Both the position numbers and the translations under genes were made by a program. Positions 55,678 through 63,352 of a stretch of 64,000 bases of DNA are shown piece after piece. Source of the DNA: Treponema sp. UBA4267 (GTDB lineage Bacteria; Spirochaetota; Spirochaetia; Treponematales; Treponemataceae). The stretch lies in assembly GCA_002395155.1 (NCBI GenBank), contig DGWD01000008.1:62001-126000 (forward strand), given 5' to 3'. Under the pieces are notes generated by a model. It was not told the origin of the DNA. It saw only the letters and a list, made by a program, of their open reading frames with translations, and searched no databases. The number at the start of each line of letters is the position of its first letter. Position 1 is the first letter of the stretch.

Positions 55678-56721
55678 ATGATTAAATTCGAAGGATTTAT
55701 GCATGGTGTAAACCTAGGCGGCTGGTACTCTCAGTGTAATCACACAAAAGAAAGATATGACAACTTCATCAAAGAAGAAGATTTTAAAACAATCAAAAGC
55801 TGGGGACTCGATCACATAAGACTTCCAATTGACTATAATCTTGTAGAAACTGATAATGGCACACCACTCGAAGAAGGTTTTGACAGAATTAGAAAGGCTG
55901 CTACCTGGTGTAAAAATAACAATCTTAACATGATTCTTGACCTCCACAAAACAGCAGGATATTCCTTTGATGCTGGAGAAAAAGAAGCAGGATTTTTTGA
56001 CAACCCTGATTATCAGGAACGTTTTTACAAACTCTGGGAAAGATTAGCTGCAAACTTTGCTGATTTTTTCAAAGACAGTAAAAATGAAATCTGTTTCGAA
56101 TTACTGAATGAAGTTACAGATCAGGCCTTCTGCAAAAAATGGAATGCAATCGCTAAAAATTGTATCCAGAGAATCAGAGCTATTAGTCCTGATGTAAAAA
56201 TTCTGGTTGGAAGTTACTGGAACAATTCTGTTGCATCTGTAAAAGACCTGGATCCTCCATATGATGAAAATATCGTTTACAATTTCCACTGTTACGATCC
56301 TTTACTTTTTACACATCAGGGAGCACCTTGGGTTGGTCCAAAAATGAATCCAGATTTCAGATTCCCTCTAAAATCAACATTTGCAGACTACATTAAAATG
56401 ACAGAAGCAAAAGTTGGCCAGATTGGAACTGTTTTCTCAGCCTTCTCTTCAGACGCTACAATCGATGAAAACTATTTTGAAACAATTTTTGCCGAAGCAA
56501 TAGAAACTGCAGAAAAACGCAATGTAAGACTGTATTGTGGTGAATATGGAGTTATCGATAAGGCTTCTACAAAAGATACTCTTGAATGGTACCGGCTTAT
56601 TTCCAACATTTTCAACAAATACGGAATTGGTCGTTCAGCCTGGAGTTTCCGTCAGATGGATTTTGGATTAAGTGATGAACGACTCGATTCAAGCCGCTCA
56701 GAACTCCTAAAATACCTCTAA
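55678..56721 (+). CDS. GH5-family glucanase, no signal peptide
   Basis: 347 residues from the ATG at 55678 (GAGGT 5-6 nt upstream); a longer reading from 55591 would overlap glnN. GH5 TIM barrel: HGVNLGGWY (about 8-16), DHIRLPIDYNLV (about 44-55), the acid/base Glu in CFELLNEVTD (about 144) and the nucleophile Glu in LYCGEYGVID (about 290). No signal peptide or carbohydrate-binding module, so it should act on short beta-glucans or mannans taken up into the cell. Probably co-transcribed with glnN, which is unusual. Confidence 0.85.
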   Translation: MIKFEGFMHGVNLGGWYSQCNHTKERYDNFIKEEDFKTIKSWGLDHIRLPIDYNLVETDNGTPLEEGFDRIRKAATWCKNNNLNMILDLHKTAGYSFDAGEKEAGFFDNPDYQERFYKLWERLAANFADFFKDSKNEICFELLNEVTDQAFCKKWNAIAKNCIQRIRAISPDVKILVGSYWNNSVASVKDLDPPYDENIVYNFHCYDPLLFTHQGAPWVGPKMNPDFRFPLKSTFADYIKMTEAKVGQIGTVFSAFSSDATIDENYFETIFAEAIETAEKRNVRLYCGEYGVIDKASTKDTLEWYRLISNIFNKYGIGRSAWSFRQMDFGLSDERLDSSRSELLKYL

Positions 56722-56723
56722 AC

Positions 56724-56775
56724 AAAAAAAGCTGTCCTGTATGAAATTAAACTTTCAAAAAGGACAGCTTTTTTT
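56724..56775. terminator. Bidirectional intrinsic terminator between GH5 and purD
   Basis: Arms GCTGTCCT (56731-56738) and AGGACAGC (56761-56768) pair perfectly around a 22-nt loop and are flanked by seven A and seven T, so it can end transcription on both strands. Confidence 0.85.
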
Positions 56776-56790
56776 ATACGTAAAGTATGA

Positions 56791-58131
56791 TTAAAGTTTT
56801 CCGCTTTCTGCAGCTCCAGGAAGACCAATATCCTTGCGGTAGAAAGCACCTTCAAACTTAACGGCACTTACCCCCTGATAAGCCTTCTGCCAGGCTTCCT
56901 TAAAAGTCTTTCCATAAGCAGAACATGCAAGAACACGACCACCACTTGTAAGAAGGTCTTTCTGGTTTCTACGTCCTGCAACAGCTCCTGCAACAAAAAC
57001 TTTTGCACCACTTGCTTTAAGCAAATTTTCATTAAAGGTGATTTCACATCCCTTCTTGTATTCTCCAGGATATCCGCCACTTACAACAACTGGTGCAACC
57101 TGATATCCAGGCTTCCACTTCATTTCAAAATTTTTCAATGTACCGTTCAAAATTGCAGTACACATATTTGCAAAGTCAAAATCCATTAAAGGAAGAACAG
57201 CCTGAGTTTCTGGATCACCAAGACGAACATTATATTCAAGAAGTTTTGGACCATTTTTAGTAAGCATAACACCAAAGAAGATAAATCCACGATAATCAAA
57301 CTTCTCTTTAATAAGACCGTTCAAAGTTGGTTCAAGAATATCTTTAGAGAACTGAGCCATAATTGCTGGAGTAACATCATCAAGAGGAGAAACAGCTCCC
57401 ATTCCACCAGTGTTAGGACCTTTTGCTCCATCCATAAGACGTTTATGATCGCGTGCAGGCTGGAATGCTTTAATTGTTGCATTTCCACTAAGAGCATATT
57501 CTGGAGTAACAGAAACGGCAGCTAAAACAGAAATCTCAACACCTTCAAGATAATCTTCAATAACAAGTTTCTTTCCGGCACTTCCAACTCTTCCGCTTTC
57601 CATCAAATCTTCAACAGCAGCAAGAGCTTCTTCTACAGTTGCAGCAACTACAACGCCCTTTCCAGCAGCCAATCCATCAGCTTTAATAACGATTGGAGCA
57701 CCATGTTTCTTTACATATTCGCAGGCAGCATCTTTAGAAGTAAAAGTTTCACTGGCAGCACAAGCAACGCCATATTTCTTCATAAATGCTTTTGAAAGAT
57801 CTTTACTGGCTTCAAGCTGAGCACCAGCCTTTTTAGGACCAACACAAGGAATATCAGCCTTCCAGAATTCATCTGCCAAGCCTTCTGCCAAAGGATCTTC
57901 AGGTCCAATTACAGCCATACGACAATTTTCATGCTTGGCAATTGCTACATAAGGATTTTCACCCTCTGCAATATAATCACATGCTTTTGGATCAATGTTT
58001 ACACACTTTTCTTCGTAAGCAGTTCCACCATTACCTGGTACAACAATAACTTTATCAACAACTGAGCTCTGGGCTAATTTCCAGCAGATGGTGTGCTCAC
58101 GACCACCACTACCTACTACGATTATATTCAT
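56791..58131 (-). CDS. purD: Phosphoribosylamine-glycine ligase
   Basis: 446 residues. Second step of purine synthesis, joining glycine to phosphoribosylamine with ATP. N-terminal NIIVVGSGGREHTICWKLA (about 2-20) is the GARS_N signature; the ATP-grasp part has VIKADGLAAGKGV (about 147-159), GPNTGGMGAVSPL (about 234-246) and RLGDPETQ (about 303-310). Slightly longer than the usual 425 residues. Convergent with the GH5 gene and divergent from the ThuA-like gene, 87 nt apart. Confidence 0.95.
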   Translation of the reverse strand: MNIIVVGSGGREHTICWKLAQSSVVDKVIVVPGNGGTAYEEKCVNIDPKACDYIAEGENPYVAIAKHENCRMAVIGPEDPLAEGLADEFWKADIPCVGPKKAGAQLEASKDLSKAFMKKYGVACAASETFTSKDAACEYVKKHGAPIVIKADGLAAGKGVVVAATVEEALAAVEDLMESGRVGSAGKKLVIEDYLEGVEISVLAAVSVTPEYALSGNATIKAFQPARDHKRLMDGAKGPNTGGMGAVSPLDDVTPAIMAQFSKDILEPTLNGLIKEKFDYRGFIFFGVMLTKNGPKLLEYNVRLGDPETQAVLPLMDFDFANMCTAILNGTLKNFEMKWKPGYQVAPVVVSGGYPGEYKKGCEITFNENLLKASGAKVFVAGAVAGRRNQKDLLTSGGRVLACSAYGKTFKEAWQKAYQGVSAVKFEGAFYRKDIGLPGAAESGKL

Positions 58132-58185
58132 AATCTGTATTTTATAGAAAAATATAGTCTCTTACAAGGATTTAGAATAAGGCCT

Positions 58186-58212
58186 TTGAAAGCAAAAAAA
58201 ATCCGTTATAAT
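58186..58212 (+). promoter_or_regulatory. Promoter of ThuA-like gene, leaderless layout
   Basis: TTGAAA (58186-58191), a 15-nt spacer and a perfect TATAAT (58207-58212). The ATG at 58219 follows after 6 nt, with no Shine-Dalgarno. Confidence 0.55.
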
Positions 58213-58218
58213 AAAAAT

Positions 58219-58920
58219 ATGATAAAAATTACGATTTACAATGAATATGTACACGAACAGGAATACGAAGGAATAAGAAAGATATACCCTCAGGGAATAC
58301 ATGGCTGCCTTAAAACTATTTTTCCAGAAGACCAGTACAAAGTTAGAACAGCAACATTTGAAGATAAAGAACACGGTCTTACAGATCAGCTTTTAGATGA
58401 TACAGATGTTTTGCTTTACTGGAGTCATGCCAAACAGGAAGAATTTTCTGACCAGGTTGCTCAGAGGATTCGTAACCATGTTTTAGGTGGAATGGGCTTT
58501 ATCGGCCTGCACTCAGCCCATTTTTCAAAGCCTATGAAAATGCTTTTGGGAACTTCCATGTCTTTGAAATGGCAGAACAATCATTCCGAAAAGCTCTGGT
58601 GCACATGTCCTACACACCCAATTGCCAATGGACTTCCAGAATTTTTTGAATTAGAAAAAGAGGAAATGTACGGAGAGTTTTTTGATATTCCAAAACCTGA
58701 TGATGTAATTTACACAGCAAGTTTTTCTGGCGGACAGGTTTTTAGAGCGGCCTGCACCTGGACTCGAGGACTTGGCAAAATCTTTTATCTGCAACCAGGA
58801 CACGAAGAATACCCAAACTACTACAACGAAAACATCCGTAAACTTATAAAAAATGCAGCAGACTGGTGCTATAATCCAAACCATAAAAACAGTCCCTTAG
58901 ACTGCATCGAGGTAAAATGA
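58219..58920 (+). CDS. ThuA-like protein (trehalose-utilisation family)
   Basis: 233 residues from the ATG at 58219; a longer reading from 58093 overlaps purD. The fold is that of class I glutamine-amidotransferase-like ThuA: VTIYNEYVHEQ, DVLLYWSHAKQEEFS and GMGFIGLHSAHFSKPMKML (about 94-112), with FYLQPGHEEYPNYYN near the C-terminus. ThuA proteins act in oxidation or epimerisation routes for disaccharides such as trehalose. Its stop overlaps the next gene by 4 nt (ATGA), so the two are coupled. Confidence 0.85.
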   Translation: MIKITIYNEYVHEQEYEGIRKIYPQGIHGCLKTIFPEDQYKVRTATFEDKEHGLTDQLLDDTDVLLYWSHAKQEEFSDQVAQRIRNHVLGGMGFIGLHSAHFSKPMKMLLGTSMSLKWQNNHSEKLWCTCPTHPIANGLPEFFELEKEEMYGEFFDIPKPDDVIYTASFSGGQVFRAACTWTRGLGKIFYLQPGHEEYPNYYNENIRKLIKNAADWCYNPNHKNSPLDCIEVK

Positions 58921-59720
58921 TAATTTCCACTTTTTATGACCATATTTTACAGGCAAAAGAACAGAGCAAAAAAGAACTGCCAGAGCTTCTGAATTATGTA
59001 AAAGCATGTGGTATTTCCGCTGTTGAAATCAATCTTAAATATTTACAGGAACATGAAGAAACTTTATTTCTTTTGCGGGATGCCGGTCTTAAAATTTCTT
59101 GTATTTACGAAACCCATGATCTTTTAAACAAGAATGATATAGAAAGTGCAAAAAAACACATAGATTTTGCAGAACAAACAGGAGCCCGCCGAATCTTAAT
59201 CATTCCAGGTTATTTTGAACAGGACCAGGCCCATCAGTTTGACAATGCCTTAAACTATGAAAATGTAGCAAAATTGATGGAGAAAAATCAGGCTATTCAA
59301 AGGGCTAAAAATTCTTTAGTGCAAATCTGTCAGTATGCTCAAAAAACAAATGTTCTTGTCACTTTTGAAGATTATGATTATTGGACCTCGCCCTGTTCAC
59401 ATATGTTGCAATTACTGTGGTGGTTTAAGAACGTACCAGGTCTTTATCACACTTTTGACATGGGTAACTATGCATATTCCCAAGAAGATGTAGAAGAGGC
59501 ATTTGAATTATTAAAAGATTATATTGTTCATGTTCACTGTAAGGACAGGGGTCCCGAGCTTGCCTGTGTACCTACTGGAGGTGGACTTCTACCAATTGCA
59601 AATTTAGTACAAAAGCTTAAGAAACAGGGCTATCAGGACTATTTTGCAATAGAACACTTTGATGCCCCTAATCAGATTGAATATCTTAAAAAATCTGCTG
59701 ATTTTTTGAAAGGCCTTTAA
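58917..59720 (+). CDS. Sugar phosphate isomerase/epimerase-like TIM-barrel protein
   Basis: 267 residues. AP_endonuc_2/xylose-isomerase-like barrel: ISAVEINLKYLQEHEE, GARRILIIPGYFEQD (about 90-104), VLVTFEDYDYWTSP (metal Glu), TFDMGNYAYS and HVHCKDRG (about 198-205) supply the metal ligands seen in this family; YFAIEHFDAPN ends the barrel. Coupled to the ThuA-like gene, a pairing common in Bacteroides and spirochaete sugar-oxidation gene sets. Exact substrate unknown. Confidence 0.82.
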   Translation: MIISTFYDHILQAKEQSKKELPELLNYVKACGISAVEINLKYLQEHEETLFLLRDAGLKISCIYETHDLLNKNDIESAKKHIDFAEQTGARRILIIPGYFEQDQAHQFDNALNYENVAKLMEKNQAIQRAKNSLVQICQYAQKTNVLVTFEDYDYWTSPCSHMLQLLWWFKNVPGLYHTFDMGNYAYSQEDVEEAFELLKDYIVHVHCKDRGPELACVPTGGGLLPIANLVQKLKKQGYQDYFAIEHFDAPNQIEYLKKSADFLKGL

Positions 59721-60115
59721 TTATCTCCACGTGACTTGTGACAATTAGAACAGCCAAGCACGTGAACATGTTTTTTACCAAGACTCTTATTAAAAAGGCG
59801 AGCAGTTAAACTCTGATTACCTGCAACTTCTTTATGACATACAGGACAAATACGCTTTAATCCCGGTTCACATTTTGGATAGCAATGAGGACAGCCCCAG
59901 ACGGTCATTAACTGATCTGGAACATTCATTGGTCTATAAACCTTAGAAATTAGATTTTCACCAACAAATAAATCAGAAGAACAAAGCGGACATTTTACGT
60001 TTTGAACTATTTTTTTCTTAGCATTTTTTAGCTTCTGCTTTTGACTATATCTTAAATACCAGAAGATTAAGGCTACAATTACACAGACTGCAGCACCCAT
60101 TAATAAATATTCCAC
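59717..60115 (-). CDS. Membrane-anchored zinc-ribbon protein, unknown function
   Basis: 132 residues. One hydrophobic segment at residues 4-22, a basic linker, then a cytoplasmic or periplasmic domain with Cys pairs CPLC, CPHC (then CYPKC), CPVC and CSNC, plus several His residues. This pattern suggests two zinc ribbons. No homologue is recognised. It overlaps the convergent isomerase gene by 4 nt and lies divergent from the flaB promoter. Could be a redox or metal sensor, but this is speculation. Confidence 0.65.
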   Translation of the reverse strand: MEYLLMGAAVCVIVALIFWYLRYSQKQKLKNAKKKIVQNVKCPLCSSDLFVGENLISKVYRPMNVPDQLMTVWGCPHCYPKCEPGLKRICPVCHKEVAGNQSLTARLFNKSLGKKHVHVLGCSNCHKSRGDN

Positions 60116-60188
60116 GTTTTTATTATAACCTCTTTTTTATTACTCTAAAAAAAAACTTAAAAAAAATCAAAAAAAATTAAAATTTTAC

Positions 60189-60215
60189 TAAACATTTTTT
60201 TCCACCTTCCGATTC
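60189..60215 (+). promoter_or_regulatory. Sigma-28-type promoter of flaB
   Basis: TAAA (60189-60192), a 15-nt spacer and TCCGATTC (60208-60215), close to the sigma-28 pattern TAAA-N15-GCCGATAA. This is the arrangement known for treponemal flagellin genes. Confidence 0.65.
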
Positions 60216-60221
60216 ATTAAA

Positions 60222-60355
60222 TATAAGGGTGGTGGAAACCCAATAGGATAAACCACGTCGTGGTTCCAAAAAACATTTGTGTTCTTTGAGCCTTATGTTT
60301 TTATCCCCACCATGTGTTTTATCTAATTATTAACCTAGCTTATAAGGAGATTATT
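60222..60355 (+). promoter_or_regulatory. Long structured flaB leader
   Basis: About 130 nt between the predicted transcription start and the ATG. It contains small hairpins such as GGGT/ACCC (about 60227-60242) and AACCAC/GTGGTT (about 60251-60265) and ends with AGGAG before the ATG. It could serve translational control of flagellin; no specific regulator site was confirmed. Confidence 0.45.
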
Positions 60356-61216
60356 ATGGTTATTAATCACAATATGAGTGCTATGTTCGCTCAGCGTTCC
60401 CAGGGAATTCAGGACCTCAATCAGCAGAAATCAATGGAAAAACTTTCTTCTGGTATGAGAATTAATCGTGCCGGCGATGACGCTTCTGGACTCGCAGTTT
60501 CTGAAAAAATGCGTGCACAGATCCGCGGTTTGAACCAGGCTTCTACAAACGCCCAGAATGGTATTTCTTTCATTCAGACAACTGAAGGATATTTACAGGA
60601 AACAACAGATATCGTACAGCGTATTCGTGAATTGGCTGTTCAGTCTTCAAATGGTATCTACTCTTCAGAAGACCGTATGCAGATCCAGGTTGAAGTTTCA
60701 TCTTTGATCGCAGAAGTTGACCGCATCGCTTCTACAGCACAGTTCAACGGTATGAACATGCTTACAGGACGTTTCGCTCGCCCAACAGGTGAAAACGTTG
60801 TTACAGGTTCTATGTGGTTCCATATTGGTGCAAACATGGATCAGAGAACACAGGTATATATTGGAACAATGTCAGCTATGGCTCTTGGTCTCCGCAATGT
60901 TGGTGATGAATCAATCATGTCTTTGGAAACTCCAGACGAAGCTAACCGCGCAATCGGAACTTTGGATGAAGCTTTAATGAAGATCAACAAACAGCGTGCT
61001 GACCTTGGTGCTTACCAGAACCGCCTCGAAAAGACAGTAACAGGACTTGATATTGGTGCTGAAAACCTCCAGGCTTCTGAATCACGCATCCGTGATACAG
61101 ACATGGCTGAAGAAATGGTTAGATTCACAAGTTCTAACGTACTCTCTCAGGCTGGTACAGCAATGCTTTCACAGGCAAATCAGCAGAGCCAGAACGTTCT
61201 CAGCTTGCTCCGCTAG
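60356..61216 (+). CDS. flaB: Periplasmic flagellar core filament protein FlaB
   Basis: 286 residues from the ATG at 60356, with AGGAG 6-7 nt upstream; the longer reading from 60314 has no ribosome site and the protein opens [15 protein letters not shown] as FlaB proteins do. N-terminal flagellin domain ([20 protein letters not shown], about 25-44) and C-terminal domain ([16 protein letters not shown], about 240-255, ending [10 protein letters not shown]) are present; the central region is short, typical of spirochaete core flagellins that build periplasmic filaments. Expressed from a sigma-28-like promoter. The last ten codons and the terminator are duplicated downstream. Confidence 0.95.
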   Translation: MVINHNMSAMFAQRSQGIQDLNQQKSMEKLSSGMRINRAGDDASGLAVSEKMRAQIRGLNQASTNAQNGISFIQTTEGYLQETTDIVQRIRELAVQSSNGIYSSEDRMQIQVEVSSLIAEVDRIASTAQFNGMNMLTGRFARPTGENVVTGSMWFHIGANMDQRTQVYIGTMSAMALGLRNVGDESIMSLETPDEANRAIGTLDEALMKINKQRADLGAYQNRLEKTVTGLDIGAENLQASESRIRDTDMAEEMVRFTSSNVLSQAGTAMLSQANQQSQNVLSLLR

Positions 61217-61235
61217 TTAATAACCAAATGTATAT

Positions 61236-61267
61236 AAAAAAAGCTCTTCGCAAGAAGGGCTTTTTTT
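61236..61267 (+). terminator. Terminator of flaB
   Basis: Arms AGCTCTTC (61242-61249) and GAAGGGCT (61254-61261) pair over 8 bp with one G-U pair around GCAA, followed by T7. A second copy sits at 61466-61497 in the downstream repeat unit. Confidence 0.85.
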
Positions 61268-61326
61268 GTTTTAAAAGGAATACTGTGAAAGCATTGCTGT
61301 AAGCGAATGCATCACAGGCAAATCAT

Positions 61327-61416
61327 GCCGAAGATAGCAAATGCGTTAAAAAAAACAGTCGTGACTGTTTTTTAGCATTTACCTCTGAGGCGGCTCGCGA
61401 GATTTATCGAGCGCAG
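61327..61416 (+). repeat. Structured hairpin element, copy F1
   Basis: Same architecture as the elements near tRNA-Leu. Outer GCCG/CGGC, then AAATGC/GCATTT, a bulged GTTA, then AAAAAACAGTC/GACTGTTTTTT, followed by second hairpin GCTCG/CGAGC. The bases GATAGC, GCGTTAAAA and CGCGAGATT are shared with the E copies. Confidence 0.75.
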
Positions 61417-61556
61417 AGCCAGAACGTTCTCAGCTTGCTCCGCTAGTTAATAACCAAATGTATATAAAAAAAGCTCTTCGCAAGAAGGGCTTTTTTTGTT
61501 TTAAAAGGAATATTGTGAAAGCATTGCTGTAAGCGAATGCGTCACAGGCAAATCAT

Positions 61557-61650
61557 GCCGAAGATAGCAAATGCGTTAAAAAAAACAGTCCATCGTGACT
61601 GTTTTTTAGCATTTACCTCTGAGGCGGCTCGCGAGATTTATCGAGCGCAG
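61557..61650 (+). repeat. Structured hairpin element, copy F2
   Basis: As F1 but with CATC inserted at the tip of the inner stem, enlarging the loop without touching the arms. Confidence 0.75.
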
Positions 61651-61701
61651 AAGATAGCAAATGCGTAAAAAAAAACTTCCACAATTCGGGAAGTTTTTTT
61701 T
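61651..61701. terminator. Element fragment F3 fused to a strong bidirectional terminator
   Basis: AAGATAGCAAATGCGTAAA (61651-61669) copies the left arm of F1/F2. It leads into a perfect stem AAAAAAAACTTCC/GGAAGTTTTTTTT (61668-61680 with 61689-61701), 8-nt loop. The hairpin can end transcription of the STAS gene on the minus strand and of flaB read-through on the plus strand. Confidence 0.75.
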
Positions 61702-61734
61702 ATATCACAAAACTTTATGTTATAGAGTTTGATA

Positions 61735-62289
61735 TTATCCTAAGAAAATATCACCTTGTTCGCTAATTGTAATAATGGCCTTACAGTTTGTGCAGCGGAA
61801 ACGTCCAGCACGAGAAGCCTGAACGCTCTTTCCACAAGAAGGACATGTAAGCAATTTAGGGAACACATTACCTGTTGCTTTATCGCCATCGTGTCGCAAA
61901 TATTCAATTGCTTCTTCAGTTGTTTCTTTTAAGTTAAAGAATTGTGAGAATCCCAAAATCTGGAATACTTCTGCAACCTTTTCCTGTACTTCGGAAAGTA
62001 CAATATCTCCACCCTTAACCTTTACCATCTTTAATAAGATTGTAAAGGAACCAAGGCCTGTTGAAGATACATAGGAAAGGGCTCCACAATTAAACAATAA
62101 ATTAAAATAACCAGCTCCAATTACTTTTGTAAGCTGTTTCTGAAAAAATGACGAATTGTAAGTGTCGATATAACCTTCTAGTACAACCATGCAGCTATTT
62201 TCAACACCAGGAATCTTGTGCAAGGTAATTTTTAATGAATCATCTTTGTCATTATCAAATCCTGATACAATAGAATTGTTAGATTCCAT
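61735..62289 (-). CDS. STAS-domain protein with C-terminal zinc ribbon
   Basis: 184 residues. STAS fold at about 15-125: VVLEGYIDTYNSSFFQ, then LLFNCGALSYVSSTGLGSF, where the SSTGLG serine is the phosphorylated position in anti-sigma-factor antagonists. A C-terminal zinc ribbon (CPSC with CTNC, about 149-171) is fused, which is uncommon in the family. The protein is cytoplasmic. Likely role is partner switching in a signalling chain, but no anti-sigma kinase is nearby. GGGGTG precedes the ATG. Convergent with flaB. Confidence 0.8.
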   Translation of the reverse strand: MESNNSIVSGFDNDKDDSLKITLHKIPGVENSCMVVLEGYIDTYNSSFFQKQLTKVIGAGYFNLLFNCGALSYVSSTGLGSFTILLKMVKVKGGDIVLSEVQEKVAEVFQILGFSQFFNLKETTEEAIEYLRHDGDKATGNVFPKLLTCPSCGKSVQASRAGRFRCTNCKAIITISEQGDIFLG

Positions 62290-62437
62290 TCTGTTACACC
62301 CCTTACAATATTTTTTTTCTTATAACCTTATAAATAATAACCTTAAAAAATAAAATTGTCCATTTAATTCTTATAAGTTAAAAAAAATTCTAGTTTTTTA
62401 CTACAATAAAAACAGTTATTTTTTTTTAAAGTTATGA

Positions 62438-63037
62438 TTACATTGAATTTCTGCCTCTAAAACTTAGGCTCAAAGTCCTCTTATCAACATATTCAAGGTC
62501 TCCACCAACAGGAATGCCAGTTGCAAGTCTGGTGACCTTTGGTTTTACAGAAATTTGCAGTTCATTAATCACTTTATTTAAATATAAGGCAGTTGAATCA
62601 CCTTCTACTGTAGGATTAGTGGCCAAAATCACTTCTGTCACATTTCCATTTCTAATTCTATTTAAAAGAGGCTGTATAGAAAGCTGAGCAGGCCCAAGGC
62701 CTTCAAGAGGCTTAATTAAACCACCCAAAACATGATAAAGACCCTTAAATTCTCCGTAAGATTCAAAAGTAGTAACATCCTGAGGCTGTTCAACTACACA
62801 AATCTGAGATTTATCTCTCATTGGATCAGAACAAATAGGACAAGGATCTGTTTCAGTCCAGTTTCCACAAATTGAACATGGTTTTATTTTTTCCTGCAAG
62901 CTGGCAAGATTTTGGGCAAAATGTTGTACATAAGAGACATCCTGTTTTAAAAGCCAGTTCACCATCCTTATTGCACTTTTTTTACCAATTCCTGGAAGCC
63001 GAGAAAAATTACCTGCCAATTCGTCAAATGCGTTCAT
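62438..63037 (-). CDS. recR: Recombination mediator protein RecR
   Basis: 199 residues, the usual length. Helix-hairpin-helix FSRLPGIGKKSAIRMVNWLL (about 11-30), four-Cys zinc finger C-x2-C...C-x2-C (CSICGNWTETDPCPICSD, about 56-73) and TOPRIM-like VVEQPQDV with PTVEGDSTALYL (about 142-153). Works with RecF and RecO in loading RecA. Third gene of the dnaX-ybaB-recR unit, 2 nt after ybaB. Confidence 0.95.
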   Translation of the reverse strand: MNAFDELAGNFSRLPGIGKKSAIRMVNWLLKQDVSYVQHFAQNLASLQEKIKPCSICGNWTETDPCPICSDPMRDKSQICVVEQPQDVTTFESYGEFKGLYHVLGGLIKPLEGLGPAQLSIQPLLNRIRNGNVTEVILATNPTVEGDSTALYLNKVINELQISVKPKVTRLATGIPVGGDLEYVDKRTLSLSFRGRNSM

Positions 63038-63039
63038 TC

Positions 63040-63351
63040 TTATAACCCGAATTTACTCAAATCCATTCCACCCAAGAGTGATTGAGACTTGGCCTTTATT
63101 TGTTCCTGGACATTTTCTATTGCATTTTTATGAGCAGCTACAATTAAATCTTCAAGCATCTGAACATCGCGATTATCTACACAAATTGGATCAAGTTTAA
63201 TTCCCATCATCTCAAACTTACCATTAAGTGTTATTGTTACCATGCGACCGCCAGAAGAACCTTCTGCTCTAATATCAGCTAATTCAGCCTGAAGCTTTTC
63301 TGACTGTTCTTTAATAGCCTGAGTATTTTTTAATAAATCAAATGGATTCAT
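63040..63351 (-). CDS. ybaB: YbaB/EbfC nucleoid-associated protein
   Basis: 103 residues from the ATG at 63351; an in-frame ATG at 63369 lies inside dnaX and gives a less typical N-terminus. NPFDLLKNTQAIKEQSEKLQ and the strand GRMVTITLNGKFEMMGI are family features; it forms a DNA-binding dimer. It begins just at the dnaX stop and precedes recR, the classic order. Confidence 0.93.
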   Translation of the reverse strand: MNPFDLLKNTQAIKEQSEKLQAELADIRAEGSSGGRMVTITLNGKFEMMGIKLDPICVDNRDVQMLEDLIVAAHKNAIENVQEQIKAKSQSLLGGMDLSKFGL

Positions 63352-63352
63352 T

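Larger units (their letters stand above)
61183..61646 (+). repeat. Tandem duplication of the flaB 3' end, terminator and hairpin element
   Basis: Unit A (61183-61412, 230 bp) and unit B (61413-61646, 234 bp) are nearly identical. Each holds the last ~11 codons of flaB with the stop, the flaB terminator, a stem CTGTGA/TCACAG with inner GCATT/AATGC, and a full hairpin element (F1/F2). They differ by a 4-bp insertion in a loop and by two substitutions in the small hairpin. The repeated flaB tail in unit B has no start and is not translated. Confidence 0.85.

Noticed and set aside
61413..61446. Second flagellin gene
   Set aside because: Only the last codons of flaB are present in the repeat unit, with no start or upstream domain.
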